The position numbers and the translations under genes are program-made. Source: Paracoccus haematequi (GTDB lineage Bacteria; Pseudomonadota; Alphaproteobacteria; Rhodobacterales; Rhodobacteraceae). Taken from it: a stretch of DNA of 64,000 bases. The notes under the pieces were generated by a model. The model saw only the letters and a list, made by a program, of their open reading frames with translations. It had not been told where the DNA came from and made no database searches. The stretch lies in NCBI RefSeq assembly GCF_900631945.1, contig NZ_UZWE01000062.1, forward strand, positions 29,474-93,473, read 5' to 3'. Of this stretch, positions 50,711-59,249 are shown in pieces; the stretch's first letter is position 1, and each line of letters opens with the position of its first letter.

Positions 50711-52288
50711 ATGAAACGCCGTCATTTTCTCAACGCAGCGACCGCCCTGGCCGCAGGGGGGGCGTTTGTCGCCACGCCCGCGCAGGCGCAGACAGCACCG
50801 GCCGGAACGGCGCCAGCCGGGGCAGGGACCGACACCCCTCCGCCCGCGCCGCCGACCACCTTCGGATTCGAGGAGGTCGCGGCCCTTGCGGCGGAACGCG
50901 CCACCCGCGTCTATGAACAGCCGGTGGCCGAACAGGTGGGCAGTTTCGCGAACCTGACCTATGACCAGTATCGCGCCATCCGGTTCCGCCGCGACCGCGA
51001 TCCCTTCGCGGGCAATCCGCGCTTCGGCATGGATCTGCTGCCGCCCGGCGCGATCTTCTATGAGCCGGTCAATATCAGCATCGTGCGCGACGGCGTGCCG
51101 CACCGGCTGGAATTCGACCCCTCGATGCTGGAGTTCGACCCGTCGCATTTTCCCGATGGCGCGGATGTGCAGACCAAGGGCCAGATGGGCTGGTCGGGCT
51201 TTCGCCTGCGCACGATCCTGAACCGCCCCGGCGTGATGGACGAATTCCTGGTCTTTCAGGGCGCGACCTATTTCCGTGCGGTGGCGCGCGGCACGATCTA
51301 TGGCCTGTCCGCGCGCGGGCTGGCGATCAAGACCGGCAGCCCCGATGGCGAGGAATTCCCGCTGTTCACCGATTTCTGGATCCAGGAGCCGACCGACGGG
51401 TCGGACTGGGTGCGCATCTATGCGGTGCTGGACAGCAAGTCGGTCGCGGGCGCCTATCAGTTCGATGTCAATCCCGGCGCGGTGACGGTGGTGCGCACCC
51501 GCGTGGCGCTGTTCCCGCGCGTCGATCTGCAAAACACCGGGCTGGCGCCCCTGACCTCGATGTTCTGGTTCGGCCCCGCCAGCCGGCGCGCGGTGGACGA
51601 CTATCGCCCCGCCGTCCATGACAGCGACGGCTTGCAGATGCATACCGGCGCCGGCCAGGCGCTGTGGCGCACGCTGGGCGCGCACAAGACGTTGCAGATC
51701 TCGTCCTTCGTGGACAACAATCCGCGCGGCTTCGGGCTGGTCCAGCGCAGCCGCGATTTCGACGCCTTCGAGGATCCCGAGGCGCTGTATCACCTGCGCC
51801 CCTCGGCCTGGATCGAACCCGAGGGCAATTGGGGCGAGGGCGAGGTCCGGCTGGTCGAAATCCCCGTCGAGAACGAATTCAACGACAATATCGTCAGCTG
51901 CTGGATCCCCAAGGAGCCGCTGGCCCGCGACAAGCGCCACGAATTCCAGTATCGCCTGATCTTCGCGCCGCTGCCCGCCAACGACCTGCCCCTGGCCAAG
52001 GTGCGGCAGGTGCGCAGCGGGCGGTCGATCAATTCTCCCGCCGCGCGCAGCGTCATCGTGGATTTCGACCTGTCCCTGTTCACCGACGCGATGCCGGAAT
52101 CGAAGGTCACGACCTCGGCGGGGACGATCATCCATGCCTATCTGAAGCCTTTGGTGGATCAGGGCGTGCTGCGGCTGGCCTTCGAATTCGAACCGGGCGC
52201 CGCGACTCTGGCGGATTTGCAGGCGGTGCTGACCAGCCCCGAGGGCGTGGCCCAAAGCGAAACCTGGCTGGCGCGCTGGACCGCATGA
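50711..52288 (+). CDS. opgG: Glucan biosynthesis protein G, Tat-exported
   Basis: OpgG is a periplasmic protein needed to build osmoregulated periplasmic glucans. The 525-residue product has an N-terminal MKRRHFLNAATALAAGG. This is a twin-arginine motif, as in the OpgD paralogue, so it should be exported folded. A Pro/Ala linker (residues ~25-48) precedes the MdoG domain, seen as FGFEEVAALAAERATRVYE and LTYDQYRAIRFRRDR. Assignment to opgG rather than opgD rests on linkage to opgH. Its stop overlaps the opgH start. Confidence 0.9.
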   Translation: MKRRHFLNAATALAAGGAFVATPAQAQTAPAGTAPAGAGTDTPPPAPPTTFGFEEVAALAAERATRVYEQPVAEQVGSFANLTYDQYRAIRFRRDRDPFAGNPRFGMDLLPPGAIFYEPVNISIVRDGVPHRLEFDPSMLEFDPSHFPDGADVQTKGQMGWSGFRLRTILNRPGVMDEFLVFQGATYFRAVARGTIYGLSARGLAIKTGSPDGEEFPLFTDFWIQEPTDGSDWVRIYAVLDSKSVAGAYQFDVNPGAVTVVRTRVALFPRVDLQNTGLAPLTSMFWFGPASRRAVDDYRPAVHDSDGLQMHTGAGQALWRTLGAHKTLQISSFVDNNPRGFGLVQRSRDFDAFEDPEALYHLRPSAWIEPEGNWGEGEVRLVEIPVENEFNDNIVSCWIPKEPLARDKRHEFQYRLIFAPLPANDLPLAKVRQVRSGRSINSPAARSVIVDFDLSLFTDAMPESKVTTSAGTIIHAYLKPLVDQGVLRLAFEFEPGAATLADLQAVLTSPEGVAQSETWLARWTA

Positions 52289-54384
52289 GCCCCGCAGATC
52301 CGCGTTCCGGCGATCCGGCGGTTTCCTCGGCCACGCCGCCCGAATCTCCCCTGGCCATGCCGGTGCAGGATTTCGGCGCGCCGCCGCGGCTGGCCTTTCC
52401 GCGCCAGCGGAACGGCTGGCGCGTCTGGATGGCGCGGCTCGTGGCGTTTGGCGGCACCGCGGCCATCGCCTTCGTCGGTTTCCAGCAGATGCTGCGGACC
52501 TTCGGCGACAACCCGACGCCGATGCAATGGGCGCTGCTGGTGCTGTTCGTGCCCACCTTCGCCTGGGTCGGCTTTTCGTTCTGCAACGTGCTGGCCGGGC
52601 TGTTCGCGTCCCGCCTGACGACGCCCGACGGCCCGAACGACGCGCGCCTTGCGGTGGTGATGCCGATCTATCACGAGGACGCGCAGAAAAGCATCGGCCT
52701 GCTGACCGCCCTGGCGCGCGAGCTTGAGCGCGAGGGAATGGCGGGCCGGACCGAGATCTTCGTGCTGTCCGACAGCCGTGACCCGGTGATCGCCGTGAAC
52801 GAGACGCTGGTGATCGACGCCGCGCGCAAGCTGTCGCCCCTGCCGATCTGGTATCGCCGCCGCATCACCAACGAGGACCGCAAGACCGGCAATATCAGCG
52901 ATTTCGTGCGCCGCTGGGGCGGGCGCTATGACCAGATGGTCGTCCTGGACGCCGACAGCATCATGACCGGCGCGACGATCCGGGCGCTGTCCGCGCGGAT
53001 GACCGCCGATCCCCGGCTGGCGCTGATCCAGACCATGCCGATCCTGGTGGGGGGCGAGACGATCTTCGCCCGCCTGACGCAGTTCGCGGGCCGGGTTTAT
53101 GGCCCGATGATCGCGCGGGGGGTGTCCGCCTGGTCGGGCGATACCGGCAATTTCTGGGGCCACAACGCCATCATCCGCATGTCGGCCTTCGCCTCGGCCT
53201 GCGGGCTGCCGCGCCTGCCCGGCAAGCCGCCCTTCGGCGGCACCATCCTGTCCCACGATTTCGTCGAAGCCGCCGCCCTGTGCCGCGCGGGCTGGAAGGT
53301 GCGGCTGGACCACGACCTGCGCGGCAGCTTCGAAGGCTGCCCGCCCACCCTTCTGGACATGGCCGCGCGCGAACGCCGCTGGGCGCAGGGCAACCTGCAA
53401 CATTCCCGCCTGTTCGGGATGCGCGGCGCCCGCGCCATCACGCTGGCCCATTTCGCCATCGGCATCCTGGGCTTCGCGATGAGCCCCCTGTGGCTGGCGC
53501 TGATCCTGGTGGGCCTGGTGCTTTCGGCCACCGTGCTGCTGTCCACGCCGGAATATTTCCCGACCGCCTATCAGCTGTTCCCCGACTGGCCGGTCTTCGA
53601 CGCACAAAGGATGCTGTGGCTGTTCGCGGCCGCCATGGCCCTGCTGCTGCTGCCCAAGCTGATCGCCACGTTCCGCGCCTGGATGCGTCCCCTGGCGCGC
53701 AATTCCGGCGGGCCGGTGCGGATCTTCGCCAGTTCCCTGTTCGAGATCCTGCTCTCGGCGCTGATCGCCCCGGTGCAGATGCTGATCCAGACCCGCCAGA
53801 TCTATGAAATCCTGCGCGGGCGGGACAGCGGCTGGAACGCGCAGGTCCGGGCCGGATCCATGCCCGACTGGAACGTGGTGATCGCCCGGCACTGGGTCCA
53901 TGTCATGCTGGGCATCGGCACGCTGATCGTGCTGGCGCAGTTCTCGCCCGCGCAACTGATCTGGCTGTCGCCCATCCTGGCGGGGCTGATCCTGTCGCCC
54001 GTCACCTCGCGCTATTCCGCCAGCCCGGTCTTCGGCCGCTGGGCGCGGATGCGCGGCCTGCTGGTCACGCCCGAGGAGCGCGATCCCCCGGCGATCCTCT
54101 CGGATGCGAATGCCGTCGTCAGGGCCATGCCCCGGCCGCTGAAGGGCGCGGCGGGCCTGCTGGATTTCGGCGGCGATGCCGACCGGATCGGCCGTCATGT
54201 CGCACTGCTGCCCGAAGACCCTGCCCTGCCCGAGGACAAGCGCCTGGCCCGCATCACCGCCGCCGCCAAGATCGCCCATGCCCGCAGCCGGGCGCAGGCC
54301 CTGGACTATCTGACCCGCGACGAGACCGACGCCCTGGTTTCCGACGCCGCCCTGCTGCGGCAGTGGAGCGTCCTTCCCTCATGA
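52285..54384 (+). CDS. opgH: Glucan glucosyltransferase OpgH
   Basis: OpgH is the inner-membrane GT2 enzyme that polymerises the glucan backbone from UDP-glucose. The 699-residue product has two early membrane helices (residues ~50-110), a catalytic domain with DSRD, LDADSIM (DxD) and ETIF, the QxxRW-type motif ERRWAQGN, and further helices after residue ~390. It is shorter than the E. coli enzyme (about 850 residues) mainly at the N-terminus. Four-base overlaps join it to opgG and opgC. Confidence 0.92.
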   Translation: MSPADPRSGDPAVSSATPPESPLAMPVQDFGAPPRLAFPRQRNGWRVWMARLVAFGGTAAIAFVGFQQMLRTFGDNPTPMQWALLVLFVPTFAWVGFSFCNVLAGLFASRLTTPDGPNDARLAVVMPIYHEDAQKSIGLLTALARELEREGMAGRTEIFVLSDSRDPVIAVNETLVIDAARKLSPLPIWYRRRITNEDRKTGNISDFVRRWGGRYDQMVVLDADSIMTGATIRALSARMTADPRLALIQTMPILVGGETIFARLTQFAGRVYGPMIARGVSAWSGDTGNFWGHNAIIRMSAFASACGLPRLPGKPPFGGTILSHDFVEAAALCRAGWKVRLDHDLRGSFEGCPPTLLDMAARERRWAQGNLQHSRLFGMRGARAITLAHFAIGILGFAMSPLWLALILVGLVLSATVLLSTPEYFPTAYQLFPDWPVFDAQRMLWLFAAAMALLLLPKLIATFRAWMRPLARNSGGPVRIFASSLFEILLSALIAPVQMLIQTRQIYEILRGRDSGWNAQVRAGSMPDWNVVIARHWVHVMLGIGTLIVLAQFSPAQLIWLSPILAGLILSPVTSRYSASPVFGRWARMRGLLVTPEERDPPAILSDANAVVRAMPRPLKGAAGLLDFGGDADRIGRHVALLPEDPALPEDKRLARITAAAKIAHARSRAQALDYLTRDETDALVSDAALLRQWSVLPS

Positions 54385-55514
54385 ACCGGCTGATCGCCCT
54401 GGACATGCTGCGCGGCTATGCGCTGGTCTGCATCATGCTGGATCACATGCCGATTTCGGCCCTGCGGCGGTTCACGCTGGCCAATTTCGCGATCTTCGAC
54501 GCGGCGGAACTGTTCGTGCTGCTGTCGGGCTTTCTGGTCGGCATGGTCTGGCTGTCCGTCGAGACGAAGCACGGCCGCCGCGCCGCGCAATGGCGTTTCG
54601 CCCGCCGCGCGTTCGAGGTGTGGCGCGCCCTGGTGTTCGGCGGGCTGCTGATGGCCCTGGTTTCGGCCGGGCTGCTGGCCCTGGACATGGACCACACTGC
54701 GATCTGGCACCAATACGCGGTGTGGATCCTGGAAAACCCGGTCGGGTTCTTCGGTGTGCTGGCAAGCATGTGGTTGCAGCCGAACCTGCTGGACGTGCTG
54801 GCCGTCTATGTGATCCTGCTGGCCTCGGTCCCGGTGCTGGTGCCGCTGCTGCTGCGCCATCCGATCAGCTTCGCGGCGGGATCGTTTGCCCTGTGGTGCT
54901 TTGCCCCGGTCCTGAACGCCTTCGTGCCGAACCACCGGCTGGGCGGGCTGCTGTTCAATCCCTTCGGTTGGCAGATGCTGTTCTTCTCGGGCATCGCCAT
55001 GGGCCTGTTCCGCAAGCAGGTCATGCCGGTCCTGATGCCGCACAGGCGGCTGCTGACGATTCTGTCGGCGGGCATGTTCGCCTTCGGCAGCGCCATCGTT
55101 ATCGCCGCCAAGTTCGGCGAACCCGCGCTGCCCCTGCGGGACGCGCTGCGCCTGGTCTATGGCGGAGAGATCGGCAAGTGGGATCTGGACGGCACGCGCT
55201 ACATGGCGATCATGGGCGCAAGCTGGCTGGTCGCCGTGCCCCTGGCCGGGATCATGGAGCGCATGGCCGCCAGCCGCCTAGGGACGGCGCTGCAACAGAT
55301 CGGCCGGGGCGGGCTGTTTTCCTTCCTGGCCTGCGTGCTGCTGTCGGTGATGGGCGACGCCTTCCAGATGAACCCCCTGGACCAAGGCATCGCGCGCCGC
55401 ATGGCGGTCGATGTCTGGGCGATGGTCGCGCTGTGGTGGATTTCCGTCCTGTGGCTGACCTTCGGCGCGCCCTGGCAGCTCTCCGTCCGCTTTCGCCGCG
55501 AAATCAAGGCCTGA
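54381..55514 (+). CDS. opgC: OpgC-type glucan succinyltransferase
   Basis: The 377-residue product is a multi-helix inner-membrane protein of the OpgC family, which adds succinyl groups to periplasmic glucans. The LIALDMLRGYALVCIMLDHMP start and the ten hydrophobic segments fit the family; the Arg/His of RGYALVCIMLDH are the likely active-site residues. The ATG at 54381 overlaps the opgH stop (ATGA). It is the last chromosome-backbone gene before the tRNA-Cys scar. Confidence 0.9.
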   Translation: MNRLIALDMLRGYALVCIMLDHMPISALRRFTLANFAIFDAAELFVLLSGFLVGMVWLSVETKHGRRAAQWRFARRAFEVWRALVFGGLLMALVSAGLLALDMDHTAIWHQYAVWILENPVGFFGVLASMWLQPNLLDVLAVYVILLASVPVLVPLLLRHPISFAAGSFALWCFAPVLNAFVPNHRLGGLLFNPFGWQMLFFSGIAMGLFRKQVMPVLMPHRRLLTILSAGMFAFGSAIVIAAKFGEPALPLRDALRLVYGGEIGKWDLDGTRYMAIMGASWLVAVPLAGIMERMAASRLGTALQQIGRGGLFSFLACVLLSVMGDAFQMNPLDQGIARRMAVDVWAMVALWWISVLWLTFGAPWQLSVRFRREIKA

Positions 55515-55538
55515 CGGCATCGGATTTCAAGGAAACCT

Positions 55539-55584
55539 TGGAGGCGGGTACCGGAATCGAACGGTCTTCACGGATTTGCAATCC
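55539..55584 (-). tRNA. 3' half of a tRNA-Cys gene (likely integration scar)
   Basis: Read on the minus strand, this 46-bp piece contains the 3' half of the anticodon loop and stem (GCA anticodon, AAATCC), the variable loop, a T-arm with TTCGATTC, the acceptor strand ACCCGCC, a U73 discriminator and CCA. U73 and GCA both identify tRNA-Cys. The 5' half is missing: upstream bases no longer pair with the anticodon stem beyond the GGA core, and one base of the T-stem is lost. Such 3' duplicates are typically left by tRNA-targeting integrases. It cannot function as a tRNA. Confidence 0.8.
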
Positions 55585-55589
55585 TGCGC

Positions 55590-55910
55590 CCGTTGCTGAA
55601 AATGCCGACAAGCCCTGTAAACGTCCCTGCTTTGTTCACGGGCATGAACCTCACGGCTTGTGGTTCGCGAAGAACTGGGTGGCTTTTTAGGATGCCCCTC
55701 TCCTCCTGGGGGATGCGGTTCTCGCGACGGAGCCGCTCGTTCTCTCGCGCCAGGTTACGATCCTCAGCCGAGGCCACATCCGTGTCAGCCATTTGTTCAA
55801 GGTCGATAAGCCGACCGCGAGATCATTCGCCATCTGACGTTGCGAAAGCCCACTGGTCAGCGCGATCCGCACCGCATCCTTGCGAAATTCATCCGTCCGA
55901 CGCAGGGCGG
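55590..55910 (-). pseudogene. IS3-family transposase OrfA remnant
   Basis: On the minus strand fragments read DEFRKDAVRIALTSGLSQRQMANDL and VGLSTLNKW (helix-turn-helix of IS3 OrfA), then in another frame DTDVASAEDRNLARENERLRRENRI (leucine-zipper region). The typical end has turned into out-of-frame sequence. At least two frame changes are needed to read it through, and OrfB is absent. It is a decayed insertion sequence of the IS3 group. Confidence 0.75.
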
Positions 55911-56160
55911 ATGAACCGCACGATTAGGAAGGCGACTGTCAGGCGCTTCCACCATGACAGCCATAAGCAACGGCGCACGCATCTTGCCGACTTCATGGCA
56001 GCCGACACTTTGCCCGTCGACTCAAAACCCTGGGTGGTCTTAACCCTGGGTGGTCTTACGCCCTACGAATACATCTGCGAAATCTGGACTTCAGAGCCGG
56101 ATCGATTCATCCTGAACCGGATCCACCCGAGGCTGGGAATTAAGACCTCGGAAAGCACTG
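55911..56160 (+). pseudogene. IS481-family transposase C-terminal remnant
   Basis: The sequence MNRTIRKATVRRFHHDSHKQ...HLADFMAA and then GLTPYEYICEIWTSEPDRFILN is the C-terminal end of an IS481-type DDE transposase. The N-terminal two-thirds are missing and it abuts the IS3 remnant. A one-base loss before ~56012 and a 16-bp tandem duplication at 56026-56057 restore each other's frame. The original stop near 56150 is also altered. It is inactive. Confidence 0.75.
56026..56057 (+). repeat. 16-bp tandem duplication in the IS481 remnant
   Basis: The unit AACCCTGGGTGGTCTT occurs twice back to back (56026-56041, 56042-56057). It duplicates the codons for KTLGGL of the transposase and shifts the frame by +1. 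Confidence 0.95.
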
Positions 56161-56193
56161 GTTTGCGAGTAGGAGCAGCTCTGCCCCAACGCC

Positions 56194-56221
56194 GGTAATA
56201 CTCGTTGCTCGAATCATTACC
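56194..56221. promoter_or_regulatory. Dyad upstream of cas3
   Basis: GGTAAT (56194-56199) and ATTACC (56216-56221) flank a partly symmetrical core with TCG/CGA. It lies about 25 bp before the cas3 start and could be an operator, or the remains of an IS end. Confidence 0.4.
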
Positions 56222-56245
56222 AGTCAACAGCCTGCGGCTGGAGGA

Positions 56246-58474
56246 ATGAAGATTTTGAAATACTATGCGCATTCGGGTATTCGTGAGGATCGAAGCGATT
56301 GGCAATTGCTGGCCGACCATCTGGAAAATACGGCTTCTCTGGCTGCCGAACGAGCTGCGCCCCTCGGGCTGCGGGCGGCGGCGCATATGGCGGGATTTTT
56401 CCATGACTTTGGCAAATACGACCCCGCCTTTGATCGCATCCTCTCTGGCGAAAAATCGCGTGTGGATCATTCGACGGCTGGGGCTGCCCTGCTGCATGCC
56501 CGGACTCCTGCCGGTTTGCGACCGATTTCCGAAGTGATCGGCTATGCCATCCTGGGCCATCACGCCGGGCTGCCCGATCGCCGTGGAGCCGACAGCAGTA
56601 TGGAGCGTCGGCTGGATGCCTTCCGCGACCCGATCGCGCCGGAAATCTCGGCCGCGACCAGCCCGGATTTTGGCCCGGTCGCCAGGGAACTGGCCAAGCT
56701 GATGCGCCCGGCATCTTGCGGCTTCGACCTGTCGGTCGCAGCCCGCATGGTGTTTTCCTGTCTGGTCGATGCGGATTTCCGCGACACCGAGGCATTCTAT
56801 GCCGGACTGAACGGCACGCGGCCGGATCGCGACTGGCCGGCCCTGGCCGATCTGTTGCCGGAATGGAGAGGCGCCTTCGATGCGCATATGGCCGGGTTCG
56901 AGCAGAGCGGTCGGATCAATCGCCTGCGCGCGGAAATTCTGGCGCATGTCCGGGATGGCGCCACGATGTCGCCGGGGCTTTTTACGCTGACCGTGCCCAC
57001 CGGCGGCGGCAAAACGCTGGCTTCGTTGGGTTTTGCGCTGGACCACGCGGCGCGCCACGGACATCGCAGAATTATCTACGCAATTCCATACACTTCTATC
57101 CTGGATCAGGTTGCCGGCATTTTCCGCGGCCTTTTCGGCGATGCGGTGCTGGAGCATCATTCGGCTATCGACGACGAAAAGACCCACTCGGAGCGTAAGG
57201 ACAAGCTGCGTCTTGCCATGGAGGACTGGGCCGCGCCCTTGGTTGTCACGACCAATGTGCAGTTCTTCGAAAGCCTTTTCGCGGCGCGTCCGTCGCGCTG
57301 CCGCAAGCTGCACAACATCGCAGGTTCCGTGATCGTGCTGGACGAGGCGCAGGCCCTGCCGCGCAAGCTGCTGATGCCCGCGCTGCGGATGATCGACACG
57401 CTTTGTGCGCATTACGGCTGTTCGGTGGTGCTTTGCACCGCGACGCAACCCGCCTTCGACAGCCGCCAGTTGAAGCAGGGCGGCTTGCCGCTGGAAGGCC
57501 GCGAACTGGCCCCCGATCCGGTGCGCCTCGCCCGCGAATTGCGCCGCGCCCGCATCGTGCAGGGCGGCGAGATGGACGACGACGCCCTGATCGCGGCCTT
57601 GCGCGACACGCCGCAGGGCATGGTCATCGTCAACAGCCGCGCTCATGCATTGGAATTGTTCAACGCCGCCAAGGCTGCGGGACTTGAGGGGCTGGTCCAC
57701 CTGACCACGCGGCAATATCCGGTGCATCGGCGGGCAATTCTGAACGATATTCGCACGCGCCTGAAATCTGGCGCGCCCTGCCGGCTGATCGCGACCAGCC
57801 TGATCGAGGCAGGCGTGGATCTGTCCTTCCCCAAGGGTTGGCGGGCCGAGGCGGGGCTGGATAGCTGCGTGCAGGCCGCCGGGCGGGTGTCGCGCAATGG
57901 CGAATGGCCGCTCGAAGACAGCACGCTGACGGTTTTCTCGGCCCCCGGTCGTTCGATGCCCGCCGAGGTGAAGGCTCTGGCCCAGGCAATGCGCAGCACT
58001 GCCGGGCGGCATGACGACCTGCTGTCCCCCGCCGCGATCCGCGACTGGTTCGAGCATGTCTACTGGAAGGCCGGGTCCGCGCAGCTGGGGCAGCCGATGG
58101 TCGATCAGATGATCCTTGGCCGCAGCGGCACGGATTTCCCCTTCCGCAGCATGGCCGAGTCCTTTCGCATGATCGAGACCACCATGGTCCCGGTCATCAT
58201 TCGCGGCGATGCGGTGGCAGAGGACGCGATCCGGGAATTGGCCTTTGAGAATATTTCCTCCGGCAAGCTGGCGCGGGCGCTACAGGTCTATACCGTCCAG
58301 ATGCCAGCCAAGGCGCGCGCGCTGCTGGTCGAGGCAGGCCATGCGTCCTTTCACCAGCCTGCGGTGCGAGGGGATCAGTTCTGCGTGCTGGACAATACAG
58401 CGCTTTATCATGCGGATAGCGGTTTGTGGTGGGAACATGCAGAGTATCTGGAGACCGAGCGGTCGATCTGGTGA
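56246..58474 (+). CDS. cas3: Type I-C Cas3 nuclease-helicase
   Basis: Cas3 is recruited by Cascade to unwind and shred target DNA. The 742-residue protein has an N-terminal HD nuclease: H9 in YAHS, H53-D54 in FFHDFGK, H75 in VDHSTAGA, and H105-H106 in GHHAG. The SF2 helicase follows, with Walker A PTGGGKT (K256), DEAQ (D366-E367), CTATQP and the motif VI QAAGRVSRNGE. All catalytic residues are present. GGAGG lies only one base from the ATG; a TTG three codons on would be better spaced. It is the first cas gene, 76 bp before cas5c. Confidence 0.95.
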   Translation: MKILKYYAHSGIREDRSDWQLLADHLENTASLAAERAAPLGLRAAAHMAGFFHDFGKYDPAFDRILSGEKSRVDHSTAGAALLHARTPAGLRPISEVIGYAILGHHAGLPDRRGADSSMERRLDAFRDPIAPEISAATSPDFGPVARELAKLMRPASCGFDLSVAARMVFSCLVDADFRDTEAFYAGLNGTRPDRDWPALADLLPEWRGAFDAHMAGFEQSGRINRLRAEILAHVRDGATMSPGLFTLTVPTGGGKTLASLGFALDHAARHGHRRIIYAIPYTSILDQVAGIFRGLFGDAVLEHHSAIDDEKTHSERKDKLRLAMEDWAAPLVVTTNVQFFESLFAARPSRCRKLHNIAGSVIVLDEAQALPRKLLMPALRMIDTLCAHYGCSVVLCTATQPAFDSRQLKQGGLPLEGRELAPDPVRLARELRRARIVQGGEMDDDALIAALRDTPQGMVIVNSRAHALELFNAAKAAGLEGLVHLTTRQYPVHRRAILNDIRTRLKSGAPCRLIATSLIEAGVDLSFPKGWRAEAGLDSCVQAAGRVSRNGEWPLEDSTLTVFSAPGRSMPAEVKALAQAMRSTAGRHDDLLSPAAIRDWFEHVYWKAGSAQLGQPMVDQMILGRSGTDFPFRSMAESFRMIETTMVPVIIRGDAVAEDAIRELAFENISSGKLARALQVYTVQMPAKARALLVEAGHASFHQPAVRGDQFCVLDNTALYHADSGLWWEHAEYLETERSIW

Positions 58475-58501
58475 TCGATGTAATTTTAGGCGGATTTCCG
58501 C

Positions 58502-58529
58502 TTGCCTGACTCTCGTTGCGCGATAAGCT
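58502..58529 (+). promoter_or_regulatory. Possible internal promoter between cas3 and cas5c
   Basis: TTGCCT and TAAGCT are separated by 16 bases in the only sizeable gap of the cas operon. The match is weak. Confidence 0.25.
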
Positions 58530-58550
58530 GACAAAAAAGCACGAGGAATA

Positions 58551-59249
58551 ATGGCTTACGGTATCCGCCTGCATGTCTGGGGCCAGCACGCCTTGTTCAC
58601 GCGTCCCGAGTTAAAGGTCGAGCGGATGTCCTATGACGTGATGACGCCCTCGGCAGCGCGCGGCATCCTCGAAGCCATCCACTGGAAGCCCGCCATCCGC
58701 TGGGTCATCGACCGCATCCATGTGCTGGAGCCGATCCGTTTCCAGTCCATCCGCCGCAACGAGGTCGGCCACAAGGCCCCCGCCGGCAAGATCAGGCAGG
58801 CGATGAAGCGCGGCGACCTGGAGGATTTGCAGCTTCTGGTTGATGAGGATCGCCAGCAGCGCGCCTCGGCCGTCCTGGTCGCACCCCGTTATGTAATCGA
58901 GGCGCATTTCGACATGACGGGCAAAGCAGGCCCCGACGATAGCGCGGGCAAGCATCTGGACATCTTCAACCGCCGTGCCGCGCGGGGGCAGTGCTTTCAT
59001 CAGCCTTGTCTTGGCACCCGTGAATTCACCGCGCATTTCGACCTGATCCCGCCGGAGGCGCCGCTGCCCGCCCGCAATCCCAAGGCGGAAACCGCCGAGC
59101 ATGGTTTCGGCGCGCCACGCGATCTTGGTTTCATGCTGTGGGACATCGACCACGGGAAACCGGGTCGGCCCTCGCTGTTTTTCCGCGCCGCGCTGCGCGA
59201 TGGCGTACTGGATGTGCCGCAACCCGGCAGCGCAGAGGTGAAGGGATGA
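58551..59249 (+). CDS. cas5c: Type I-C Cas5c (pre-crRNA endoribonuclease)
   Basis: In type I-C systems Cas5c (Cas5d) replaces Cas6: it cleaves the repeat RNA and stays on the 5' handle of the crRNA. The 232-residue protein has the RAMP-type start IRLHVWGQHALFTRPELKVERMSYDVMTPSAARGILEAI and CLGTREFTAHF, both family hallmarks. No cas6 is present, in agreement. Its stop overlaps the cas8c start (ATGA). Confidence 0.94.
   Translation: MAYGIRLHVWGQHALFTRPELKVERMSYDVMTPSAARGILEAIHWKPAIRWVIDRIHVLEPIRFQSIRRNEVGHKAPAGKIRQAMKRGDLEDLQLLVDEDRQQRASAVLVAPRYVIEAHFDMTGKAGPDDSAGKHLDIFNRRAARGQCFHQPCLGTREFTAHFDLIPPEAPLPARNPKAETAEHGFGAPRDLGFMLWDIDHGKPGRPSLFFRAALRDGVLDVPQPGSAEVKG

Noticed and set aside
55568..55872. 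Intact small regulatory genes on the minus strand after opgC
   Set aside because: The two open frames are pieces of one decayed IS3 OrfA in different frames, not separate genes.
59138..59245. N-terminal extension of cas8c
   Set aside because: It overlaps the end of cas5c in another frame; the ATG at 59246 overlaps the cas5c stop and matches the family start.
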